From: Parvibaculum sp.
Lineage (GTDB): Bacteria > Pseudomonadota > Alphaproteobacteria > Parvibaculales > Parvibaculaceae
Length of the DNA stretch: 64,000 bases
Direction of reading: 5' to 3'
Assembly (NCBI RefSeq): GCF_030651915.1
Contig: NZ_JAUSBV010000005.1
Span: 434,001-498,000 of the forward strand
This document shows positions 16,453-23,909 of the stretch, piece after piece (the stretch's first letter is position 1; each line of letters starts with the position of its first letter). The notes under the pieces were generated by a model. The model did no database searches. It saw nothing but the letters and a program-made list of their open reading frames with translations, and was not told the DNA's origin. Made by a program: the position numbers and the translations under genes.

Positions 16453-17553
16453 TCAGTCGTCGCCGTCCGGGGCGCGGGTTTCGTTTGCCAGACCGATATC
16501 CCAGCAATGCAGCGCCAGATCGGCGCGATCGGTCGAGATCGTGTCGAACAGCTCGCCCATGCGTTCGAGGTCGCCCTTGCCGGGCAGGCCGCTCTGGCGC
16601 AGATCGACGGCGGCGACGATCAGATCGCCGAATTCCTTGCGGTTGAGGCCCGCCGCCTTGGCAAAGACCGACAGCGGCTCGCCGGTCGCATCGTTCAGGA
16701 TACAGAACATCGTCCCGGCGCGCAGACGCGCCATTACCGCCAGTCCATCCGTCAGGACGCCGATGCCATCGGCCGCCGCATTGGCCAGAAGCTGGTGAAG
16801 GCGCCCCTTGTCGATGGGGACCGGGCGGCGCACCACCGACAGCGCGCTGGCCAACAGCGGATCGAAAGCGAAATCGCTGGTCGGGATTTCATCCAGTACA
16901 TTGTGTATATGGCGGCGTTCGGCCGTGAAACGGCTCAGGATTTCGAGCCGCAGCGGCGACGGCGCCCACCAGAAAATCTGGTGCGCGAGGCGCAGGGTCA
17001 GCTCCGGGCGCGTCAGCAGCGGCGCCAGCAGTTCCGGTTCCGCGGCGCTGCGCCTAGCCAGCGTTTCGATGGCGCGCAATGACAATTCGGCCGTGCCGTT
17101 CTCAAGCAGGCGGCAAATCAGCGCCGTGTCGCTCTCTTCGATCAAGGCATCGGCGATGTCGCTGGTCAGGTCCTTGCGCGCGGCCAGCGCCAGCCGGTGT
17201 GCGGGCCCGCCCTCGCGTACCACATGAACGAGGTCGCCGGCCTTCAGTATCTGACCTTCGCACAGCAGCGGCCGCGCGATGTCGATGTCGTCGAGCGCCA
17301 GTACCAGCGCCAGTTCGCGCGGCGCGTCGCTATGCGGCGCAAGGCGCTCGGCGAGGCGCTGACGCATGACCGGATCGAAGCGTGTGACAAGCGAGGCCAG
17401 CAGCGAGTCGAGGATGCTGCGTTCCTGCGGCGAGACCAGCGCGGCGGGAAGAAGGGCCAGATCGGCAAGGCGCCGCAACATCGCATCCGGATCGGCGGCG
17501 ACGGGCGGCGGCGCGATGTCATCCTTGTCCCAGGCTGTGCCTTGAAGGGCCAT
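16453..17553 (-). CDS. DUF2336 family protein
   Basis: A 366-residue helical-repeat protein with the DUF2336 layout: an N-terminal ADLALLPAALVSPQERSILDSLL segment, HEAT-like pairs of helices such as LRAIETLARRSAAEPELLAPLL, and a C-terminal region beginning AVMARLRAGTMFCILNDATGEPLSVFAKAAGLNR (two stretches). The family is typical of alphaproteobacteria and has no known function. It contains no signal peptide. ATG 17553 is chosen over the upstream frame, which lacks family sequence. Confidence 0.8.
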   Translation of the reverse strand: MALQGTAWDKDDIAPPPVAADPDAMLRRLADLALLPAALVSPQERSILDSLLASLVTRFDPVMRQRLAERLAPHSDAPRELALVLALDDIDIARPLLCEGQILKAGDLVHVVREGGPAHRLALAARKDLTSDIADALIEESDTALICRLLENGTAELSLRAIETLARRSAAEPELLAPLLTRPELTLRLAHQIFWWAPSPLRLEILSRFTAERRHIHNVLDEIPTSDFAFDPLLASALSVVRRPVPIDKGRLHQLLANAAADGIGVLTDGLAVMARLRAGTMFCILNDATGEPLSVFAKAAGLNRKEFGDLIVAAVDLRQSGLPGKGDLERMGELFDTISTDRADLALHCWDIGLANETRAPDGDD

Positions 17554-17718
17554 GATCCTGCATTCCGGTTGGCGCGCTTGTGCGCGTTTTGCGCGATGTC
17601 GGCCCTCATCAGACCATCGCCGCGTTAACGTGCCGTAAAGCATCGGCTGGCGGGATTTGCGGCCCGGCCAGAAGGCGCCTATCGTCGGCTGCCGGGTTCA
17701 AAAGCAGGACACTTCGAG

Positions 17719-18033
17719 ATGACACACAGATGGCCTGCGGGCTTCATCCTCGCCGCGGCGCTGGCGCTTTCGGCCTGCGGTCTCGGCGTCAGCGAACATG
17801 CCGACGACCCGAACTACAAGGCCGGCCACTCGGCCGGCTGCTGGACCGCCACCTCGCGGGTACCGGGCGACCCCTCCACCATCACCCGCGACGAGGAAGC
17901 CTACCGGACGATCGAGGCCTACCGGGCGGGCTGGAATGCCGGCTACAACGCCTGCCGCATTCGCGACGACAGCGGCGGCGCGGGCATGGGCGGCATGCCG
18001 GATTCATCGAGCCGCGGCACCGGCGTGCGCTGA
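17719..18033 (+). CDS. Small lipoprotein with repeated YxAGxxAG motif
   Basis: A 104-residue protein with a signal peptide ending in the lipobox LSAC. The mature part contains two related stretches, YKAGHSAGCW and YRAGWNAGYNAC, suggesting an internal duplication of a glycine-zipper-like helix. The C-terminus is Gly/Ser-rich. It should be anchored in the envelope. I do not recognise a family. Confidence 0.65.
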   Translation: MTHRWPAGFILAAALALSACGLGVSEHADDPNYKAGHSAGCWTATSRVPGDPSTITRDEEAYRTIEAYRAGWNAGYNACRIRDDSGGAGMGGMPDSSSRGTGVR

Positions 18034-18096
18034 GGCGAAAACACGTCGTTCCCCCGCCCTCCCTCAGGCAGGGTGGAAAACGGCGACACTTCTTCC

Positions 18097-19239
18097 TCAG
18101 GCGTTTCTGGCGTCGACGGCCAGCGGGTGATCGATCTCGAGGGCGAGATTGTCGGCCGGATCGGCCAGCTCGCGCCAGGCGACGCCCGGAATTTCCTCGA
18201 CCAGCGCCGCGCCGCCAATGGCCGACGGCAATTGGTAACCGGCGCGCGCGGCGCCGCCCAGCGCGCGGCGGGCCAGAACGACCGCGGCTTCAGCCGAATA
18301 GAGATGCGCGTCCGGCGTTTCGAGCCGGGCCCGGCGCACCGTGCCGTCGGGCGCGCGCGCCTCGCCCCAGACAACCGCGCTGCCGCGCGTCAATTGCAAC
18401 TCGGTCAGCTTGGTGCGGCGGCGGCCCAGTTTTTTTGCCAGCCGTTTCAAGCCCCAGCCGCGGCGGAACAGGCGGGTCTTGAGACCGCCTGCCGTCAGCA
18501 CGCGTTCCAGCGCTTCGGGCAGAACCTCGAAACAGTCGATGGTCGAATAGGCGCTGCGATGGCGCGCCGCGGCGACATAGCCGTTCCATGGCGCAAGCCA
18601 GGCCGCTTCGGGCCCGGTGTCGAAATCCACGTCAAGCGCGCGCTCGGCGGCTTTCGATGCCACCAGCTGGCCGTTCTTGAGCATCTCGCCGGGGGTACGG
18701 ACGGCGGCGATCAGCGCATGCGCTTCCGCATCCAGCAACAGCCCGCGCTTGACCGCCAGCGCGATCGCGCGGGCGCCGGGCAGGATATAGGCGAGCCGAG
18801 CCGCCAGCGCATCGACCGCCGCGAAATCGAAGCCGGCGCCCGCCATCAGCATCACGCCGGCCTGCTTGGCCGCCTCGTCGCGCGCCGCCAGCGCCGCGAC
18901 CGTCGTCCTGTCGGCGCCCAGATCGATGAAATGTGTGCCGGTCGCCAGGCAGGCGATCAGCAGCGATGAAAAATCCGCCTCGGCGAGCGGCGCCGCGTTG
19001 ACGAGGACGGCGACATCGTCGAGCTGGCCCGCAATGCGATGTGCATCGCCCGGCGTGAAGATGCGCGGTTCGACCGGGCCGCCGGCCACCAACGGACCGG
19101 CCATCGCCGTCGCGTGCTGGGCCACCGGCGCAATATCCCGGCCGGCGCCGATATGGTTGACGCCGCGCGCCACGGCCACACGCGAGGCCAGCGCGCCCAG
19201 AAAATGGTCGACGCCGTAAATGAGTATGCGCGACTTCAT
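18097..19239 (-). CDS. Saccharopine dehydrogenase-like NAD(P)-binding protein
   Basis: A 380-residue protein. The N-terminal Rossmann segment (RILIYGVDHFLGALASRVAVARG) follows the pattern of saccharopine dehydrogenase/trans-acting enoyl reductase-like proteins, with VLVNAAPLAEADFSSLLIACLA and THFIDLGADRTTV downstream. The C-terminal half is helical and carries GGAARAGYQLPSAIGGAALV. Members include real saccharopine dehydrogenases and lipid-modifying reductases, and this one lacks context to decide. ATG 19239 matches the Rossmann start. Confidence 0.75.
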   Translation of the reverse strand: MKSRILIYGVDHFLGALASRVAVARGVNHIGAGRDIAPVAQHATAMAGPLVAGGPVEPRIFTPGDAHRIAGQLDDVAVLVNAAPLAEADFSSLLIACLATGTHFIDLGADRTTVAALAARDEAAKQAGVMLMAGAGFDFAAVDALAARLAYILPGARAIALAVKRGLLLDAEAHALIAAVRTPGEMLKNGQLVASKAAERALDVDFDTGPEAAWLAPWNGYVAAARHRSAYSTIDCFEVLPEALERVLTAGGLKTRLFRRGWGLKRLAKKLGRRRTKLTELQLTRGSAVVWGEARAPDGTVRRARLETPDAHLYSAEAAVVLARRALGGAARAGYQLPSAIGGAALVEEIPGVAWRELADPADNLALEIDHPLAVDARNA

Positions 19240-19364
19240 TGCCTCACCCGGTTGCAGCCTGTCTGGCACGCCTTGTCCGCGCGAAAAGAAACGGCCCCCG
19301 CGCAAACCCGTTGCGGCGGCGGTCAATCTCGGCTCCATTGTCGCGTGAGGAAGGAAATGCCGCA

Positions 19365-19826
19365 ATGCGAAGCACGAAAATGAGCCCCGAACGGCCGGTT
19401 TTTAAGTCGGCAGCGTTAATTTTCGGGCTTTGTATGCTCGCGCCGCCGGTTCTGCTGGCGGCGGCGGGGGAAAGCCAGGCCCGCGTCCGGATCGAAACCG
19501 GTCGCGACCTTCAGGCCGCCTGCGCGGCGCTTGCCCGCCATCACCTGGCGCCGCAGACGCCGACGCCGCGCGATGCCCTGTTCTGCCGGCAATTTCTGAT
19601 GGGCTATTTCGGTTCGCTGCGCTACCTGCATGACGATGAGCGCCTGAAGCGCACCTTCGATGCGCCCATGCGCGATCCGCTGACCTGCATCAATATCGAC
19701 GGTCCCCGCTCTTACGACCAGCTCGCGCAACAGGTCGTCCGCACCGGTGAATGGAACCCGCAGCTGATGGACGAGCCGGCCGTCAAACTCGCCCAGAAAA
19801 CCTTTTCCGACCGCCCACCCTGTTGA
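19365..19826 (+). CDS. Rap1a/Tai-like secreted protein (intact copy)
   Basis: A 153-residue protein with a signal peptide (SAALIFGLCMLAPPVLLAAAG). The mature domain has the Rap1a/Tai layout: a first helix with a cysteine (LQAACAALARHH), CRQFLMGYFGSLRYL, then CINIDGPRSYDQLAQQVV and a final PAVKLAQKTFSDRPPC. The four cysteines fit two disulfides. Family members include type VI secretion immunity proteins, but no secretion genes are present here. Two decayed fragments of the same gene lie at 26827-26927 and about 29430-29606. AGGAAGG lies 12 bases before the chosen ATG. Confidence 0.72.
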   Translation: MRSTKMSPERPVFKSAALIFGLCMLAPPVLLAAAGESQARVRIETGRDLQAACAALARHHLAPQTPTPRDALFCRQFLMGYFGSLRYLHDDERLKRTFDAPMRDPLTCINIDGPRSYDQLAQQVVRTGEWNPQLMDEPAVKLAQKTFSDRPPC

Positions 19827-19899
19827 GCGGCAGCGGGATGCGCCCACGCGACAGTAAAATCCTTAATTCAGTGTTCGGAAGATTTCGACCGTCGCCGCG
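19738..19899 (+). repeat. Repeat copy A, left part (end of Rap1a-like gene plus downstream)
   Basis: The last ~30 codons of the Rap1a-like gene and about 73 bases after it align by eye, in the same orientation, with 26839-27005. Shared landmarks are TGGAACCCGCAGCTGATGG and GGAAGATTTCGACC. The match stops at CCGCG (19899), where a two-gene cassette begins. Confidence 0.75.
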
Positions 19900-19948
19900 A
19901 TGATGTGTCATATTCCGGGACGCTCTGGAGTCATCGACTATCCGGCGC

Positions 19949-21262
19949 GTGGAACGCCCATTGCCGGACATGATGATGTTGAACGAACTGAAACAGCGCG
20001 AAGCGACCGGCAACCCGATCCATGTCGGCCTGGTCGGCGCAGGCCTGATGGGCCGGGGGATCGCACATCAGATCGGCCGCACGCCCGGCATGCGCCTCTC
20101 ATTCATCGCCAGCCGGTCGGAAGCGCCCGCCCGCGAAGCGGCCCGCCTCTATGGCAAGCCGGTCCGCGTCACGACGGACGCCGTCGCCGCGCTGCGCGAT
20201 CCGTCGCTCCCCTGCGACGTGCTGGTCGAGGCGACCAATTCGATCGTTGCGGCTTACGACTACTGCATGGCCGCCATTGAGCGGCGCGCGCATTGCGTGC
20301 TGATGAACGCCGAGGTCGACCTGATGCTCGGTCATCTGCTGCGCGATGCGGCCGCGCCGCAGGGCGTCGTCGTCACCAGCGACGCCGGCGACCAGCACGG
20401 CGTACTGGCGCGGATGATGGAAGAAATCGAAATGTGGGGCTTCGAGATCGTCCAGGCCGGCAACATGAAGGGCTTTCTCGACCGCTATCGGACGATGGAG
20501 GGTTCGGTCGAGATCGCGCGCGGCCTCAATCTGTCCACCGGGCAATGCCTCGCCTATACCGATGGCTCGAAACTCAATATCGAGATGTCGCTGATCGCCA
20601 ACGAGCACGGTCTGACGCCCTTCGTGCCGGGCATGCAGGGCCCGAGCGCCGAGCGCATGGAAGACGTGCTCGATCTTTTCGACTTCGACCTCTATGAGGG
20701 CAAGGGGCGGGTCGACTACATTCTCGGCGCCCGCCAGCATGGCGGCGGCGTCTATGTCGTCGGCCGCTGCGACGATGCGTTCATGCGTTCCTATCTGGGT
20801 TACTACAAGATCACCGGCCGGCATCCCTATTACGCCTTCCTGCGTCCCTACCACCTCTGCCATCTCGAAACGACCCGCGCCGTCGCCATGGCGGCGCTCT
20901 ACGGCAAGTCCGTGCTCGGCCTGCGCAAGGGACGGGTGACCGACTGCTATGCCCATGCCAAGAAGGCGCTGAAGCCGGGCGATGTCATCGGCCATGCAAT
21001 CGGCAGCGACGAGGTCTACGGCCTGATCATGACGGCGGCGGATGCCGACGCCGCCGGGCGGGTGCCGCAGGGCCTGCTCGATGTCGAGGAAGGCCCGGCG
21101 CGGCCGATCGTCAGGCGCGCGCTTGAAAGGGACGAACCGCTGACCTTCGATCACCTCGATATGCCCGCGACCCGTCTGATGGATCTCTGGACACGACAGC
21201 AGGCCATGCTGGAACGGGCGATGCCGGCGCAAGCGACGTTGAAGCAACCGGTGCTGGCCTGA
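19949..21262 (+). CDS. SAF-domain NAD(P)-dependent oxidoreductase (homoserine dehydrogenase-like)
   Basis: A 437-residue protein. The N-terminal Rossmann motif is GLVGAGLMGRGIAHQIG, followed by a homoserine-dehydrogenase-like catalytic part (VLVEATNSIVAAYDY, GVVVTSDAGDQHGVLARMM). The C-terminal SAF-type domain contains DCYAHAKKALKPGDVIGHAI. Such oxidoreductases often sit with carbohydrate-biosynthesis genes and are thought to act on sugar derivatives. Here the next gene is a GT61-like glycosyltransferase. In-frame ATGs at 19949, 19970 and 19973 are all possible, and the first gives the annotated length. Confidence 0.72.
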   Translation: MERPLPDMMMLNELKQREATGNPIHVGLVGAGLMGRGIAHQIGRTPGMRLSFIASRSEAPAREAARLYGKPVRVTTDAVAALRDPSLPCDVLVEATNSIVAAYDYCMAAIERRAHCVLMNAEVDLMLGHLLRDAAAPQGVVVTSDAGDQHGVLARMMEEIEMWGFEIVQAGNMKGFLDRYRTMEGSVEIARGLNLSTGQCLAYTDGSKLNIEMSLIANEHGLTPFVPGMQGPSAERMEDVLDLFDFDLYEGKGRVDYILGARQHGGGVYVVGRCDDAFMRSYLGYYKITGRHPYYAFLRPYHLCHLETTRAVAMAALYGKSVLGLRKGRVTDCYAHAKKALKPGDVIGHAIGSDEVYGLIMTAADADAAGRVPQGLLDVEEGPARPIVRRALERDEPLTFDHLDMPATRLMDLWTRQQAMLERAMPAQATLKQPVLA

Positions 21263-21296
21263 TACCGCGCCGGACGCCACGGGATGGAAACCAATC

Positions 21297-22208
21297 ATGA
21301 TCGCGGAAACCGCCGCCGACATTTCTGCCGCTCCGATCCACCTGATACCCGGGAAAAGCGACGTGGGTTCGGTGCAGCACTTCTGGCACTACATGTTCGG
21401 CTACCTGCTGCCGGTCGTCGACTATCACCTTGCACATGCCTCCCCCGCCCGCCGTTATGTTCTCGAATCCTGCGGGCCCGTCATGGACGCCGTCACGCAG
21501 GAATGCCTGTCCTGTCTCGGCGTCGATTTCGTGATTGCCGAACGGGACGACATCGCGGCGCAATATGCGGGCATCGATGAAGCCGTGCTGGAGCACTGGG
21601 ACCGCTTCACGCAGGACCCGAAATGCGGGCAGGAGTTGAGAAAGCGGCTAGACCGTGTCGTGCCGGCCCTGAAGGCGGCGATCCCCAATCGCTGCGGCTG
21701 CGGCGCCGATGCCGCGCTGGCGGGCCGGATCCTGCTGCTGGAGCGTTCGGCGATGCCCAATTTCTATGCACCGGGCGGGCCGGCCGAAATTCCCGGCTAT
21801 GGCCGGGGGCGGCGCTACATTTCCAATCTCGACGAGGTCTGTGCGCAGATGCAGGCCCGCGGCTATCCGGTCGCGATCTACGAGCCCGGCGGCCACAGCG
21901 TCGGCTGCCAGATCGCGGTCTTCTCGAAAGTGCGCGGTGTCGTCGGCATCGAAGGTGCCGAATTCGCCAACCTGATCTGGGCCGCCGAAGGCACGCGGGT
22001 CTATCTCCTCCGGCCGGCCGGATTCGTCATTCCCTTCCAGCAATGCCTGTCGGAATGCATGAACATGTCCTACCGGCAGGACAGCTGTCCGGGCATGATC
22101 GAGCCGCTCAGCCGCCACGCGCTGCAGGACTACTTCGCCGGTATGGGAAAGCCGACGCTTGCGGACCGCCTCGTCGCTCCCTTCCGTCGCTGGACCGGAC
22201 GCGCCTGA
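21297..22208 (+). CDS. GT61 (DUF563)-like glycosyltransferase
   Basis: A 303-residue protein. The C-terminal half follows the GT61 pattern: RRYISNLDEVCAQMQARGYP, then QIAVFSKVRGVVGIEGAEFA and NLIWAAEGTRVYLLRP. The usual His-Gly-Ala of the family is Glu-Gly-Ala here. It is unusually cysteine-rich (ECLSC, RCGCG, QQCLSEC). It lies 34 bases after the SAF-domain oxidoreductase and probably shares its transcript. A role in making a surface sugar chain is inferred from family and context. The altered His is a caution about activity. Confidence 0.62.
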   Translation: MIAETAADISAAPIHLIPGKSDVGSVQHFWHYMFGYLLPVVDYHLAHASPARRYVLESCGPVMDAVTQECLSCLGVDFVIAERDDIAAQYAGIDEAVLEHWDRFTQDPKCGQELRKRLDRVVPALKAAIPNRCGCGADAALAGRILLLERSAMPNFYAPGGPAEIPGYGRGRRYISNLDEVCAQMQARGYPVAIYEPGGHSVGCQIAVFSKVRGVVGIEGAEFANLIWAAEGTRVYLLRPAGFVIPFQQCLSECMNMSYRQDSCPGMIEPLSRHALQDYFAGMGKPTLADRLVAPFRRWTGRA

Positions 22209-22545
22209 CCGCCGCGCATGCCGCCTCGGGACGCGCCGCCACGCTCGCCCCGTCTGCGTGTTTTCCGAGCCTGCCCTCGCCGGACCGCGCTGCCTAGCCT
22301 TCTGACATCGGACTTGTGCGATTGCGTGCTGATACATGGCGGCGTGGAGCCGTCTGAATGATATTCGGCCGAAACGCGCCCCGAACCGGAGCGCACAGGT
22401 TTTCGGGGGACATCGCAAAAACACTTCCCATCGCCACCCTTGGCCTTGCGATCGCATTCGGCCCGTCACCGGCTGTTGCGCGCGAAAGAAAAAATTAACC
22501 AACCGCAACCTAGACTCTTGCGGGGCACTTCGAAGGAGTTTGCGC
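22209..22545 (+). other. Gene-free stretch holding an autotransporter 5' remnant and the pilus operon promoter
   Basis: Of these 337 bases, about 22232-22484 are a decayed copy of the sequence in front of and at the start of the autotransporter gene (27003-27258). The last ~60 bases are unrelated, A-rich at first (GAAAGAAAAAATTAACC), and should hold the promoter of the pilin gene, whose ribosome-binding site AAGGAG is at the end. Confidence 0.7.
22232..22484 (+). pseudogene. Remnant of an autotransporter gene 5' region (repeat copy A, right part)
   Basis: Landmarks CGTCTGCGT, TTTCCGAGCCTGCC, CTGCCTAGCCT, AGCCGTCTGAATGA and ATCGCATTCGGCCCGTC occur in the same order as at 27003-27258. The start codon of the intact gene is lost: the GGACATCGC block is followed by AAAAACACTTCCC, five bases shorter and out of frame. 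The similarity ends after the signal-peptide codons. Confidence 0.7.
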
Positions 22546-23064
22546 ATGTATCCGGAACCCGGCCGACCCGATCGACGCAATCGTCTGCGCAACATGCTTG
22601 CGGTCGCGCTGCTCGCCATCCCGGCAGGTCCGGCACTTGCCGACACCGCCACCACGACCTTCAGCGTCACAGCAACCGTCAATCATGCCTGCCTCGTATC
22701 GGCCAGCGACCTGAACTTCGGCGTCTACGACCCGTTTTCCGAAACGGCGCATGACGGTGCCACGACGCTTGGCGTCACCTGCACGATCGGGACGGCCTAT
22801 GATGTCGGCCTGAGCGCGGGCCTGGGTGCCGGTGCAACGGTTGCGGCACGCAAGATGACTGCAGGCGAGAATACCCTGACCTATTCGCTCTATCGGAATG
22901 CTTCGCGCTCGCAGGTCTGGGGCGTAACCGTCGACACCGACACCGTGCCGGGAACCGGAACGGGAGCGTCCCAGACGCTCGACGTCTACGGGCGCATACC
23001 GGCACTTCAGTCCGTACCGCCGGCGACCTATGTCGACACGATCACCGTAACCGTCTGGTACTGA
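22546..23064 (+). CDS. Spore coat U (SCPU) domain pilin, first subunit of a Csu-like pilus
   Basis: A 172-residue protein with a signal peptide ending near PAGPALA and an SCPU beta-sandwich. The domain opens with TFSVTATVNHACLVSASDLNFG, written here as the family's N-terminal strands, and closes with YVDTITVTVWY. The cysteine pair NHACL/GVTCT should form the pilin disulfide. Ribosome-binding AAGGAG is 8 bases before ATG 22546. It heads a four-gene chaperone-usher operon and probably encodes the main subunit. A deleted relative lies at 32093-32216. Confidence 0.8.
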   Translation: MYPEPGRPDRRNRLRNMLAVALLAIPAGPALADTATTTFSVTATVNHACLVSASDLNFGVYDPFSETAHDGATTLGVTCTIGTAYDVGLSAGLGAGATVAARKMTAGENTLTYSLYRNASRSQVWGVTVDTDTVPGTGTGASQTLDVYGRIPALQSVPPATYVDTITVTVWY

Positions 23065-23153
23065 GGATGGAGGGTCCGGACACCCTTGCCGCAGGCCTGA
23101 TCCGGACAGATCGCCGCCATCCGAATGGCAGACCATTGACCGGGAAACATCAA

Positions 23154-23909
23154 ATGCGACAATCGTCTTTTATGCGGGCATCCTTGGTACTCGCCATTGC
23201 GGCCGCCACCGCGGTCATGGCAACGCTGCCGGCCCGCGCATCTTCCATGCTCGAAGTCAGTCCCATCCGCATCGCCCTTCCGGTCGAACGCCCGATGGCA
23301 ACGCTTCACCTTCACAATCACGGCGAGCGGGAAACGACGGTTCATCTGGACGCCATGCGCTGGCGGCAGGAGAATGGCGAAGATATCTACGAACCGGACG
23401 ACACATTGCTGGTGACGCCGCCGATCGTTCACCTCCCCGCGGGGGAGGAGCAACTTGTTCGTATCGGGCTTTCCGAGCCGAAGACCGGCGCAACGACGGG
23501 GGCTGCCTATCGCGTGTTCATCCGCGAGGTGCCGAGAGAGGAATCTTTTGACGCGGCAACGGTTCGGGTCGTTCTCCAGATCGGCGTACCGGTCTTCGTC
23601 CTTCCGGCACATCACGCACACGCAAAGGTCGACTGGCGTATCGTCCGGCGGTCGGGCGGGCTCTTCAGCATCGAAGCGCAGAATGTCGGCGACGTGCATG
23701 TCCAGATCACCAATATCGGCGTGCGAAAGGTCGGCGGCACCACGGCTGCAGCCGATCTGAATACCATGCGCTATGTCCTTCCGGGATCGACCGTATCCTG
23801 GCCGCTTGATGCGGCGGACAGCCGCGCCATCGCGAATTTGCCGGAACGTATTGCGATTACCGCGGTCACGGATCAGGGCGTGATGAATGCCGAGATAACG
23901 CGTGAATGA
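23154..23909 (+). CDS. Periplasmic pilus chaperone (archaic/Csu type)
   Basis: A 251-residue protein with a signal peptide cleaved near PARASS. The immunoglobulin-like chaperone fold is shown by LEVSPIRIALPVERPMATL, HLPAGEEQLVRIGLSEPK and AAYRVFIREVP. Such chaperones cap pilin subunits by donor-strand complementation and deliver them to the usher. The usher ATG follows the stop codon directly. The start at 23154 has a weak ribosome site; ATG 23172 is an alternative that also leaves a signal peptide. Confidence 0.85.
   Translation: MRQSSFMRASLVLAIAAATAVMATLPARASSMLEVSPIRIALPVERPMATLHLHNHGERETTVHLDAMRWRQENGEDIYEPDDTLLVTPPIVHLPAGEEQLVRIGLSEPKTGATTGAAYRVFIREVPREESFDAATVRVVLQIGVPVFVLPAHHAHAKVDWRIVRRSGGLFSIEAQNVGDVHVQITNIGVRKVGGTTAAADLNTMRYVLPGSTVSWPLDAADSRAIANLPERIAITAVTDQGVMNAEITRE

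Larger units (their letters stand above)
19900..22231 (+). mobile_element. Two-gene surface-glycan cassette interrupting a repeated module
   Basis: This 2.33-kb segment contains exactly two genes and is absent from the second copy of the flanking sequence (26827-27258), where the left and right flanks are joined directly. The junction shares CGCG on both sides. No transposase, integrase or terminal inverted repeat is visible, so transfer by homologous or microhomology-mediated recombination is more likely than an insertion sequence. The alternative is that the segment was deleted from the second copy. Confidence 0.6.

Noticed and set aside
19365-19826. The Rap1a-like gene as evidence of a type VI secretion effector-immunity pair
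   Set aside because: No secretion apparatus, VgrG, Hcp or effector gene is present in the window. The family also contains proteins without immunity function.
19900-22231. The two-gene cassette as a classical insertion sequence or integron cassette
   Set aside because: There is no transposase, integrase, terminal inverted repeat or target-site duplication beyond the 4-base CGCG.
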